NCBI GenBank assembly: GCA_013215905.1
Contig: JABSQI010000063.1
Coordinates: forward strand, 1-8,173
Length of the DNA stretch: 8,173 nucleotides
Direction of reading: 5' to 3'
Source of the DNA: Legionellales bacterium
Lineage (GTDB): Bacteria > Pseudomonadota > Gammaproteobacteria > PIVX01
Shown: piece after piece, positions 1 through 6,262 of the stretch
How positions within the stretch are numbered: position 1 is the stretch's first letter
Layout: each line of letters begins with the position of its first letter
Made by a program: the position numbers and the translations under genes
Notes under the pieces: generated by a model
Database searches by the model: none
What the model saw: only the letters and a program-made list of their open reading frames with translations
Told to the model about the DNA's origin: nothing

Positions 1-1
1 T

Positions 2-199
2 ACCATTGGTGGTGAGTATATGAAATCAGATATTGAGTCTCGTATTAATATATATTTACCACTTACAAAGTAAAAATCTATTAAGGACTATGATTTATAT
101 CATGTAAGATATAATGGCCGTAATACAAGAATTAAAGCTAATAGGGAAAATGTATCTGAAGTTGCTCTTGGAGGGTTTGATCTTGAGGTCGGTAGTGCA
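2..199 (+). pseudogene. Interrupted beta-barrel part of an inverse autotransporter (5' end outside window)
   Basis: This reading frame enters from the left edge and is continuous with the 200-2107 gene except for one TAA at 71-73. Before the stop it reads GGEYMKSDIES then RINIYLPL, which resembles the 'GaEyw.d.ld.raN.YlPl' barrel strand of the intimin/invasin inverse-autotransporter family. After the stop it reads SEVALGGFDLEVGSALP, which resembles the next conserved strand pair ('..GyDlelg..LP'). Homology therefore runs through the stop with no frame change, so a single nonsense substitution explains it better than two separate genes. The missing N-terminus would hold the signal peptide and earlier strands. 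Without readthrough, the product ends inside the barrel and could not display the passenger. The family call is by recognition of the pattern, not by search. Confidence 0.68.
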
Positions 200-2107
200 T
201 TGCCTATGCATAGACAATTAAGCGGGTTTTTAGCATTTTATCATTTTGGAAATAGTAGTAGTAAAGCAAAATCAATTAATGGGATCAGATTTAGATCAAA
301 TTATAATTTTACTGGATGGTTTGCAGTCGAGGGAGAATGTAGTAAAGATAAGGTAGCTGGGTTAGTTAGCTATCTAGGAGTTAAATTAAATTGGAGTCCT
401 TCAGCTAATAAATCTAAGACTTCACTTAGAAAAAGAATGAATAAGAAAATGACTCAATTACCAGTTAGAGATATTGATGTTGTAAATCAAGAAGTTGATC
501 TTAGTAAGCAATTATTTGAGTATCTAGCTAAGGGTAAAGTTCACCCATATATTCATGAAGAAGCTGGAAGTTCTATTCAAATTGATTCGAATATCGAAGT
601 TGTTAGGTCAATTGAAGAATTAAATGCTTTAAAAGCTGGTAAAGCAAGTAACTTTGTACTTCTCCAAGGTGGAGATAAATCTCCTGAATATATGGGGGTT
701 GATAATGACTTGAATAAAGTTGAACTTGTTAGCGGTGATAAAAAGAAATATGCTGTTAAAGAGGCAGATAGCAAAGTGCGTGAAAAATTTAAAGCTGAGA
801 AAATTAATACTAAAGTAATGGAAAAGACTAATGGTAGTGATGGTGTGGCAAAACAGGCTGCTTTGAAAAATGTTACCAAAACTAAGATAAAAAAGAAAAC
901 AATATCATATGAAGAAGCGGTTGACCAAAAGATGTTGTCTTCTAAGGATGCTATAACTGCGTCTGTAAGAGAGCAGATAGGGAAGAATCCAGAAGATACG
1001 AAAGCTATAGATAATATTATCAAGAAGGCTAGTGATATTAACACTAGTAACGAAGATATAGTTGAAGGATTGATGTCTGTATTTATCCCTGAATCTAAAG
1101 AGGAAGCTGAGAGGATGTATGGTGATGAAGAAGGAGGTAATCAAGGTGGGGTTCCGCCAATAAGCGGTGCAATCATTAATGGAATTGCTAAACATTTAAC
1201 AAGCGATGAAAGCGAACTAGATGCTAACTACAAAATGCATAAGACAGACGTTATTAAGGGAGCTAAAAAAGCATTTCAAAAAGGTAATGATAAAACGGTA
1301 AAGCTTATCAATGAGCCTGAATTGCTAGCTATGTACAATGCTAAGAAGAAGGCCGGGCTTTTAGATATGCATTTTGCTAATATGATTTTAGAGCGTGAGC
1401 CTAATGATCCTAATGATCCTAATCCTCCTAATAATGATTCTAGTTTTCTTACTGAGAAAGATCTATATGATAGTGGAGCATTTCGTAAAGATATGATTGT
1501 AGGGGCTGTCTTACATAAAGAGAATCAAGAACAGAGAAATAGTGGTAACAATAATCCACTTAATCTGGATAATATCTTTAATGAGCAAAGAAATCTGACA
1601 GGTAACAGTCTAACTCCTACTGAATTTGCAAGAGGATATTATGAATATAGGCAGGGTTCAGGAGATAATAATAATAATATACGTGAAAGATTAGCGTCTG
1701 TGAATGGTATAACCAGAGATGATGCATTAGTTGCAGAATTTGCAGTTTACAAAGAGAGAGGTGTTCCTATCAAAAATATGAACGAAGGGGCAATGGAAGA
1801 AATTATTGATGGTAAAATGAATAACAAGGCCGACGCTCTTAAATATGGTGAGTATGTAGCAGCAGCTCAACAAAATGGGGTAACTGAAGATACTATTCTT
1901 GATAATAGCTTGGGAGGTTTATTCGAGAAAGTTTCATCTCCAGACCATACAAAAATGATTGTAAAACTAGCTGATGAGATTGAAGTTAGTCAGAATAGCA
2001 TAGTAAAAACAGCTTATAATAAAAACATACCAAAGGGGCATCTAGATGCATTAATACCAGAGGGTATACTAACTGCTGTAGCTATTAATGCTTTCTACAA
2101 TCCATAA
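200..2107 (+). CDS. Inverse autotransporter, last barrel strands plus passenger (downstream of an in-frame stop)
   Basis: This is the open portion, 635 residues from the first in-frame ATG after the TAA at 71-73. That ATG lies inside the barrel domain and has no convincing ribosome site, so it is probably not a true start. Residues 1-66 finish an outer-membrane barrel: alternating strands include GFLAFYHFGN, INGIRFRSNYNF and VSYLGVKLNW, the last ending in aromatic W65. Residues 77-98 (RKRM...LPVRDIDVVNQE) match the arginine-rich 'RM..PV.RdiDiv.qe' junction that follows the barrel in some family members. Residues 134-180 look like the first passenger beta segment (EELNALKAGKASNFVLLQGG). The remainder is hydrophilic and rich in Lys, Asp and Asn. 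It is mostly predicted helical by eye, with a Pro/Asn linker at 401-413 and a poly-Asn run at 490-493. I recognise no Ig-like, lectin or enzyme domain. In this family the barrel exports the C-terminal passenger to the cell surface. The gene ends just before a hairpin and looks monocistronic. Confidence 0.6.
   Translation: MPMHRQLSGFLAFYHFGNSSSKAKSINGIRFRSNYNFTGWFAVEGECSKDKVAGLVSYLGVKLNWSPSANKSKTSLRKRMNKKMTQLPVRDIDVVNQEVDLSKQLFEYLAKGKVHPYIHEEAGSSIQIDSNIEVVRSIEELNALKAGKASNFVLLQGGDKSPEYMGVDNDLNKVELVSGDKKKYAVKEADSKVREKFKAEKINTKVMEKTNGSDGVAKQAALKNVTKTKIKKKTISYEEAVDQKMLSSKDAITASVREQIGKNPEDTKAIDNIIKKASDINTSNEDIVEGLMSVFIPESKEEAERMYGDEEGGNQGGVPPISGAIINGIAKHLTSDESELDANYKMHKTDVIKGAKKAFQKGNDKTVKLINEPELLAMYNAKKKAGLLDMHFANMILEREPNDPNDPNPPNNDSSFLTEKDLYDSGAFRKDMIVGAVLHKENQEQRNSGNNNPLNLDNIFNEQRNLTGNSLTPTEFARGYYEYRQGSGDNNNNIRERLASVNGITRDDALVAEFAVYKERGVPIKNMNEGAMEEIIDGKMNNKADALKYGEYVAAAQQNGVTEDTILDNSLGGLFEKVSSPDHTKMIVKLADEIEVSQNSIVKTAYNKNIPKGHLDALIPEGILTAVAINAFYNP
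1400..1438 (+). repeat. Short tandem repeat encoding a Pro-Asn-Asp linker
   Basis: The 9-bp unit CCTAATGAT occurs twice (1400-1408 and 1409-1417). Degenerate copies CCTAAT, CCT and CCTAATAATGAT follow. It encodes PND-PND-PN-P-PNND at residues 401-413 of the passenger and probably forms a flexible linker between two helical parts. Because the unit length is a multiple of three, copy-number change would alter linker length without shifting frame. Confidence 0.75.
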
Positions 2108-2110
2108 TTA

Positions 2111-2124
2111 GATAAGTACTTATC
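2111..2124. other. Perfect 14-bp palindrome after the autotransporter stop
   Basis: GATAAGTACTTATC is identical to its own reverse complement and begins four bases after the TAA stop at 2105-2107. With no unpaired loop it would be a poor RNA hairpin. A DNA-binding-protein site is an alternative, as is chance in AT-rich DNA. It stands directly upstream of a larger hairpin. Confidence 0.5.
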
Positions 2125-2131
2125 CAAGCGT

Positions 2132-2171
2132 ACTAAATCCTAACATTATTTGTATAGTGTTGGGATTTAGT
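2132..2171 (+). terminator. Hairpin, probable terminator of the autotransporter gene
   Basis: The arms 2132-2145 (ACTAAATCCTAACA) and 2158-2171 (TGTTGGGATTTAGT) pair over 14 bp with one G-U. Pairing can continue inward (2146-2149 with 2154-2157, one more G-U) to leave a four-base loop. The 3' side runs into TTTATC, a poor U-tract, so termination efficiency is uncertain. Its position 24 bases after the stop codon and before the bioY promoter favours a terminator. Confidence 0.6.
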
Positions 2172-2211
2172 TTATCTATAATATAAAAAAAATTTCATAA
2201 AATTTATAATA

Positions 2212-2243
2212 TTGTTAACTTATTGTTTGTAGGCAGTTGACAA
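2212..2243. promoter_or_regulatory. Candidate BirA (biotin repressor) operator upstream of bioY
   Basis: TTGTTAACT (2212-2220) and AGTTGACAA (2235-2243) form an inverted repeat matching at 8 of 9 positions, separated by 14 bases. Biotin operators bound by bifunctional BirA have this form: 9-base half-sites of the TTGTAAACC/TTGTTAACC type with roughly 14-16 bases between them. The right arm contains the -35 hexamer TTGACA of the putative bioY promoter, so bound BirA-biotinyl-AMP would block RNA polymerase. The call rests on the match, the spacing, the promoter overlap and the identity of the next gene. BirA itself is not in this window. Confidence 0.6.
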
Positions 2244-2265
2244 AATTATTACGAATGGGTAATGT
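2237..2265 (+). promoter_or_regulatory. Putative bioY promoter
   Basis: A perfect -35 TTGACA lies at 2237-2242, followed after 17 bases by a weak -10, TAATGT (2260-2265, three of six consensus bases). A strong ribosome site CGGAGGA (2278-2284) sits five bases before the ATG at 2290. The -10 assignment is uncertain; TAATAT at 2266-2271 is closer to consensus but badly spaced at 23 bases. Confidence 0.5.
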
Positions 2266-2289
2266 TAATATTTTAAACGGAGGATTAAG

Positions 2290-2847
2290 ATGAATCTATT
2301 AGCAAATAATCCAGCAAAATCTTTTAGACTTGCGCTTGTTGATACTAGTTTGGCAACTAAAGTTATTATTGCAAATATATTTTTAATCTTATCTGCTAAA
2401 ATTTCTGTGCCTTTTTATCCTGTTCCGTTAAGTTTACAAACTTTGGCAATAATGGCTATAGCATTATTTACAAATAGAAAAATTGCTATGGTATCGACAA
2501 CACTATATTTATTAGAAGGGTTGCTAGGCATGCCTGTATTTACCACAATGGAATCAGGTCCTATAGTTTTTTTAGGTACTAGAGGGGGGTATTTATTAGG
2601 GTTCTTACTATTAAGCTATGTATGTTCAACCTCATAGGAAATCGTAAAAAATAATTTTTTAAATACACTTATTATTCAGTTTGCAGGGTTGGCCTGTGTG
2701 TATGTTCTAGGTGTAGGTTATTTAACATTGTTAATAGGTTTTAATAAAGCTGTATATCTTGGTTTGTTACCTTTTATGTTTGGGGCTGTTTGTAAGGTGT
2801 TTTTGGTTGCTTTGGCTAATAATTTTTATCATAGATTTCGCGCATAA
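2290..2847 (+). pseudogene. bioY: Biotin transporter substrate-binding subunit BioY, interrupted by an in-frame TAG
   Basis: BioY is the membrane S-component that captures biotin for uptake, alone or with an ECF ATPase/transmembrane module. The reading frame is open for 115 codons, stops at TAG 2635-2637, then stays open in the same frame to TAA 2845-2847. That gives 185 codons in all, the usual BioY length. The first part carries the family signatures VPFYPVPLSLQTLA, STTLYLLEGLLGMPVF and GGYLLGF. The second part has the expected hydrophobic helices and the C-terminal YLGLLPF motif. Two departures are visible: the usual GPTGGYL reads GTRGGYL, and the usual PGD after PF reads FGA. As a 115-residue product it would lack its last two or so membrane helices and probably be inactive. 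Start choice is supported by a strong CGGAGGA site. No EcfA or EcfT gene is adjacent. A sequencing error or readthrough cannot be excluded. Confidence 0.82.
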
Positions 2848-2898
2848 ATTTATCTGTAAAAATTTTGATAGATTGTTGAGACAAGACCTGCAATATAT

Positions 2899-2921
2899 AT
2901 CAAGGAAACTTGCTTGATTTT
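2899..2921 (+). terminator. Weak hairpin after bioY
   Basis: ATCAAG (2899-2904) and CTTGAT (2913-2918) can pair around an eight-base loop, followed by TTT. An alternative fold pairs CAAG with the first CTTG around GAAA. The stem is short and AT-rich and overlaps the putative -35 of glnA, so it may be no more than a chance inverted repeat. The rest of 2848-2971 holds no gene that I can see. Confidence 0.25.
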
Positions 2922-2943
2922 AGTTAAATACTTTAGGTATAAG
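2914..2943 (+). promoter_or_regulatory. Putative glnA promoter
   Basis: TTGATT (2914-2919, four of six) and TATAAG (2938-2943, five of six) are separated by 18 bases and lie 28 bases before the ATG at 2972. A GGAG ribosome site at 2960-2963 follows. I see no sigma-54 (GG-N10-GC type) element, so nitrogen control through NtrC at this promoter is not evident. Confidence 0.45.
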
Positions 2944-2971
2944 ATGAACCCGGTTTTTTGGAGATGTCAAC

Positions 2972-4078
2972 ATGCAAATGAGAGTTGCAGAGTATTTATG
3001 GATAGATGGTGCTAATCCAACTGGAGCGCTAAGATCTAAATCGCGTACAGTTATTTTTCCTAATTTGGATAGTCAACAACCACAATTATCAGACTTCCCT
3101 CGCTGGAGTTTTGATGGATCTTCTACTAATCAAGCATTCGGAGAAGACTCAGATTGTATATTACAACCAGTCAATTTTTTTAATGATCCAATTAGTGATG
3201 GGAATTATATAGTTTTATGTGAAGTTTTAGATGATTATGGTGTTCCCCATTCTTCTAATAAGAGAGCACAATTAAGGCAAATTCTTGATGATGGAGGAGA
3301 TGCTTATGATATGTGGATAGGGTTTGAGCAAGAATATACTATGTTTAAGAAAAATATACCCTTAGGATGGCCAGAACATGGTTACCCAGCTCCCCAAGGG
3401 CCTTACTATTGTGGTGTAGGATCAGAGCAGATTTTTGGCAGAGAACTGGCTATTAAACACAGAGATGCTTGTTTAAAAGCTGGAATTTTATATTTTGGTA
3501 TGAATGCTGAAGTTATGCCTGGACAATGGGAATATCAAATTGGTTATAGAAATTTTTCAGATGAAAATGTTAGCGCATTAAATGTTTCAGATCATTTATG
3601 GGTCGCTAGATGGTTGTTGCACAGATTAAGTGAAGATTTTAACATTCATGTATCCCATGAGAATAAACCTATTAAAGGAGATTGGAATGGAGCTGGTATG
3701 CATACTAATTTTTCGACATCAGCCATGAGAGATCGCCTTAAGGGTAAAAAAACAATAGATGATATTTTATCTAGATTGAAGGTTAAACATAAACAACATA
3801 TTAAGTATTATGGACATGGCTTAGAGGAAAGACTGACTGGTAGGCATGAAACTTCTACATTAAATGAGTTTTCCTTTGGAATAGCTAATAGAACCTGTTC
3901 AATCAGGATCCCCAGGCTAGTAAAACAGAAAGGTTGTGGTTATTTAGAAGATAGGAGACCGGGTGCGAATGCGGATCCTTATGTAGTATCTGCATTACTT
4001 CTTTCTACTATTGCATGTATTGAATTTAGTGATATTGAAGTAAAAACTGGTGATGTTCGTGAGCTAGAATGTGTATAG
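2972..4078 (+). CDS. glnA: Glutamine synthetase, class II (eukaryotic-type)
   Basis: The enzyme makes glutamine from glutamate, ammonium and ATP in the cytoplasm and is the entry point for ammonium assimilation. At 368 residues it has GSII size, well short of the roughly 470 of GSI. GSII signatures appear in order: EYLWIDG (7-13), FDGSSTNQA (47-55) with SDCILQPV (60-67), IGFEQEYTMF (116-125), GPYYCGVGSEQIFGR (143-157), NAEVMPGQWEYQIG (178-191), NGAGMHTN (239-246), GRHETS (290-295), ANRTCSIRIPR (305-315) and EDRRPGANADPYVVSA (326-341). Glutamate and ammonium-site residues and the ATP-site arginines are therefore present. The GSI adenylylation tyrosine segment is absent, so GlnE-type control is not expected. 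ATG 2972 lies eight bases after GGAG; a second ATG at 2978 is an equally good family start (MRVAEYLWIDG). It is the only gene between bioY and the convergent gltA. No glnB or ntrBC is adjacent. Confidence 0.93.
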   Translation: MQMRVAEYLWIDGANPTGALRSKSRTVIFPNLDSQQPQLSDFPRWSFDGSSTNQAFGEDSDCILQPVNFFNDPISDGNYIVLCEVLDDYGVPHSSNKRAQLRQILDDGGDAYDMWIGFEQEYTMFKKNIPLGWPEHGYPAPQGPYYCGVGSEQIFGRELAIKHRDACLKAGILYFGMNAEVMPGQWEYQIGYRNFSDENVSALNVSDHLWVARWLLHRLSEDFNIHVSHENKPIKGDWNGAGMHTNFSTSAMRDRLKGKKTIDDILSRLKVKHKQHIKYYGHGLEERLTGRHETSTLNEFSFGIANRTCSIRIPRLVKQKGCGYLEDRRPGANADPYVVSALLLSTIACIEFSDIEVKTGDVRELECV

Positions 4079-4096
4079 TTGATTTTTTTAGTTTTA

Positions 4097-5386
4097 CTAA
4101 CGTTTGTTAATATCAATATAATCTCTTTTTGTATTGCCCGTATAAAGTTGTCTGGGTCTTCCTAATTTCACTTTGTCGCTAATCATTTCATGCCAATGAG
4201 AAATCCACCCAACTGTTCTAGCAATAGCAAAAATTACAGTGAATAGCTGTGTAGGTATTCCAAGTGCGTTTAAGGTAATTCCGGAATAAAAATCAACATT
4301 TGGATATAGGTTTTTTTCAATAAAATATTCATCTTGAAGAGCAATTTTTTCTAATTCTAGTGCTGTTTGGAATAATGGAATGTCTTGTACATTGAACTCT
4401 TCTAGTATTGCATGACAGCTCTCTCTGATAATTTTGGCTCTTGGATCATATTCTTTATATACTCTGTGACCAAAACCCATTAATCTAAATGGATCATTTC
4501 TATTTTTTGCTTTTGCGATATATTCTGGAATTCGATCAGGAGTGGATATTTCTCTTAACATTTTAAGGCATGCTTCATTAGCCCCTCCATGGGCTGGTCC
4601 CCAAAGCGCTGCTATTCCTGAAGATATACAGGCGAATGGGTTGGCTCCAGTAGAACCTGCAATTCTAACTGTAGATGTTGAAGCATTTTGTTCATGATCT
4701 GCATGTAGGTTTAATATTCTGTCTAAGGCTTTTTCTGCGATAGGATTGACATGATACTCTTCTGAAGGGGTGCCAAACAGCATATGTAAGAAATTTCCAG
4801 TATAAGAAAGGTTATTCTTTGGGTACATGAAAGGTTGGCCGATAGCATATTTATAACACATGGCGGCAATAGTAGGCATTTTTGCTATTAATCGATGTGC
4901 CGCTATTTTACGATGTATTGGATCATTGATATCTAATGAATCATGATAAAATGCTGATAATGCTCCTACGACTCCAACCATAATTGCCATAGGATGAGCA
5001 TCACGGCGAAAACCATTATAAAATTGTCTCATTTGTTCGTGGACTATTGTGTGTGTTCTAATTGAAGTAGAGAATTTCTCAAATTCAACTGTATTTGGTA
5101 ATTCTCCGTTTAGCAATAGATATGCTGTCTCTATAAAATTAGATTTTTCTGCAAGTTGCTCTATAGGATACCCCCTATATAGCAATTTTCCTTGGCGTCC
5201 GCTTATATAAGTTATTTTTGATTCACATGAGGCTGTATTTACGAATCCAGGATCGTAAATATACATATTCTCTTTTTGTAGCTTTTCTATTTGAATAACA
5301 TCATTACCAATAGTTGGTGATATGATTGGTAGTTCTAATGTTTCTTTTTGATCATTAATGATCATATTTACTTTGGGTTCATGCAT
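4097..5386 (-). CDS. gltA: Citrate synthase (type II, proteobacterial)
   Basis: Condenses acetyl-CoA with oxaloacetate to citrate, the entry step of the TCA cycle, in the cytoplasm. The protein has 429 residues, about the E. coli length (427), and aligns by eye throughout. The catalytic triad is visible as H266 in WGPAHGG, H307 in GFGHRVY and D364 in NVDFYSG, each two residues off the E. coli numbering H264/H305/D362. [10 protein letters not shown] (227-236) and GRPRQLYTG (409-417) are also present. The N-terminal extension of about 40 residues is that of the hexameric, NADH-sensitive form; whether allostery is retained cannot be judged here. The start at 5386 gives the right length but has only a weak AAAGAAA purine tract upstream. 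It is divergent from sdhC across 160 bp and convergent with glnA, leaving 18 bp between stop codons. I see no good terminator in that gap. Confidence 0.96.
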   Translation of the reverse strand: MHEPKVNMIINDQKETLELPIISPTIGNDVIQIEKLQKENMYIYDPGFVNTASCESKITYISGRQGKLLYRGYPIEQLAEKSNFIETAYLLLNGELPNTVEFEKFSTSIRTHTIVHEQMRQFYNGFRRDAHPMAIMVGVVGALSAFYHDSLDINDPIHRKIAAHRLIAKMPTIAAMCYKYAIGQPFMYPKNNLSYTGNFLHMLFGTPSEEYHVNPIAEKALDRILNLHADHEQNASTSTVRIAGSTGANPFACISSGIAALWGPAHGGANEACLKMLREISTPDRIPEYIAKAKNRNDPFRLMGFGHRVYKEYDPRAKIIRESCHAILEEFNVQDIPLFQTALELEKIALQDEYFIEKNLYPNVDFYSGITLNALGIPTQLFTVIFAIARTVGWISHWHEMISDKVKLGRPRQLYTGNTKRDYIDINKR

Positions 5387-5546
5387 TGAATTTCTTTGTT
5401 AATTAAGAATTATTTTCCATTGTATTAATTTATTAATGCTAAAACATTATTTCTTGAACATTTTTTAGTTAGCATCTATATTATAGTATATTATATTTTG
5501 ACATATGTTTATATAAATTTTAGTCTATTGCCAGAGAGCATTCATT
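5387..5546. promoter_or_regulatory. Divergent gltA-sdhC control region with a 7-bp inverted repeat
   Basis: This very AT-rich region separates the two TCA operons. ATGCTAA (5436-5442) and TTAGCAT (5469-5475) are perfect inverted copies whose centres lie 33 bases apart, about three helical turns. That could suit a dimeric regulator, but it is unproven. On the minus strand TATAAT (5485-5480) and TACAAT (5424-5419) are possible gltA -10 boxes, each with a poor -35. I found no CRP-type TGTGA-N6-TCACA site. Confidence 0.4.
5498..5526 (+). promoter_or_regulatory. Putative sdhCDAB promoter
   Basis: A perfect TTGACA lies at 5498-5503, and 17 bases later TAGTCT (5521-5526) is a weak -10 with three matches. 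TATAAA at 5512-5517 looks better as a -10 but has no -35 at the right distance. Using the first choice, the leader before the sdhC ATG would be only about 14 bases, with AGAGAG as a weak ribosome site. Confidence 0.4.
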
Positions 5547-5930
5547 ATGCAGAATAAAAAACCAATATACCTTAATATTTTCCAATTTAAATTTCCATTT
5601 ACAGCCATAGTATCTATTTTGCATAGGATTTCGGGAGTTATTTTATTCTTTTTCATCCCTGGTATTTTATATTCTCTGGATTTGGTACTAGATACTAAAG
5701 AAACATATGATTTATTTGTTAGCTATGTTTATTCAAGTAAACTTATTAGATTCACTATATGGTTTTTTGCACTAGCTTTTTTTTATCATACTGTAGCTGG
5801 AATTAGGCACTTACTAATGGATTTTGGAAAATTTGAGTCAAAATTATCTGCTAGTATTAGTGGAAAGATAATATTTTTGTTGGTAATTATTTTTGCTATT
5901 TGGAGTGGTAGATATTTATGGGAAGCGTAG
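5547..5930 (+). CDS. sdhC: Succinate dehydrogenase cytochrome b556 membrane subunit
   Basis: SdhC is one of the two membrane anchors of complex II. It shares the heme b and the ubiquinone site and tethers SdhA and SdhB to the inner membrane. The 127-residue protein has the expected three transmembrane segments (about 29-49, 67-88 and 106-123). FPFTAIVSILHRISGV (16-31) carries the quinone-site serine and arginine (S23, R27; E. coli S27, R31). FYHTVAGIRHLLMDFG (79-94) contains H81, equivalent to heme ligand H84 of E. coli. It opens the sdhCDAB operon, and its last 13 bases overlap the start of sdhD. The ribosome site before ATG 5547 is weak. Confidence 0.95.
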   Translation: MQNKKPIYLNIFQFKFPFTAIVSILHRISGVILFFFIPGILYSLDLVLDTKETYDLFVSYVYSSKLIRFTIWFFALAFFYHTVAGIRHLLMDFGKFESKLSASISGKIIFLLVIIFAIWSGRYLWEA

Positions 5931-6262
5931 CAAGGTCTAATAGAGGATATATAGAATTTATTATTCAGCGTTTAAGCGCAATATATATGTTGTTGTATAT
6001 CCTAAGTCTTTTAACAATTATTTTTATCAATAAAGATTTAGATTTCGAAATAATTCAGGATTTATTTTCTTTGATGCCTGTTAGAATATTTACTCTGGTT
6101 TTTATTATTTCAATTCTATCTCATAGTTGGATTGGGATGTGGACAATCGCTACTGACTATATAGGTAATTTATTTGTTAGAAATTTGTATTTTATTATAG
6201 TCTTTGGCGCTTTATTTTTTTATTTAATTTGGTCCATAGAAATTATTTGGGGTTTTGAGTGA
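5918..6262 (+). CDS. sdhD: Succinate dehydrogenase membrane anchor subunit
   Basis: SdhD is the second membrane anchor of complex II. The 114 residues match E. coli SdhD (115) in length and pattern: [15 protein letters not shown] (14-28), [18 protein letters not shown] (66-83) and a final hydrophobic helix ending IIWGFE. H69 in SHSWIGMW corresponds to the heme ligand H71, and D80-Y81 to the quinone-site pair D82-Y83. Three membrane spans are visible (about 20-37, 55-75 and 88-111). The ATG lies inside the end of sdhC, overlapping by 13 bases, with GGAG 12 bases before it. The TGA stop overlaps the GTG start of sdhA. Both overlaps suggest translational coupling. Confidence 0.94.
   Translation: MGSVARSNRGYIEFIIQRLSAIYMLLYILSLLTIIFINKDLDFEIIQDLFSLMPVRIFTLVFIISILSHSWIGMWTIATDYIGNLFVRNLYFIIVFGALFFYLIWSIEIIWGFE

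Noticed and set aside
577..1195. Two overlapping minus-strand open frames of 155 and 96 codons
   Set aside because: They lie opposite the passenger coding strand, overlap each other, lack ribosome sites, and read as low-complexity hydrophobic antisense of a Lys/Asp/Asn-rich protein.
1661..1680. AAT trinucleotide run as a phase-variation switch
   Set aside because: The repeat unit is three bases, so slippage changes the number of asparagines without shifting frame, and the run is short.
71..2637. Genetic code change with reassigned stop codons
   Set aside because: The two interruptions use different codons (TAA, TAG), and intact genes in the same window terminate normally at TAA, TAG and TGA.
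2964..2981. Five-codon upstream reading frame overlapping the glnA start
   Set aside because: Its ATG directly abuts the GGAG ribosome site with no spacer, so initiation there is unlikely; it probably arises by chance.
4079..4130. Bidirectional terminator between convergent glnA and gltA
   Set aside because: Only 4-5 bp stems form (TTAGT/ACTAA, TAAC/GTTA) and none is followed by a U-tract in the right orientation, so I did not call one.
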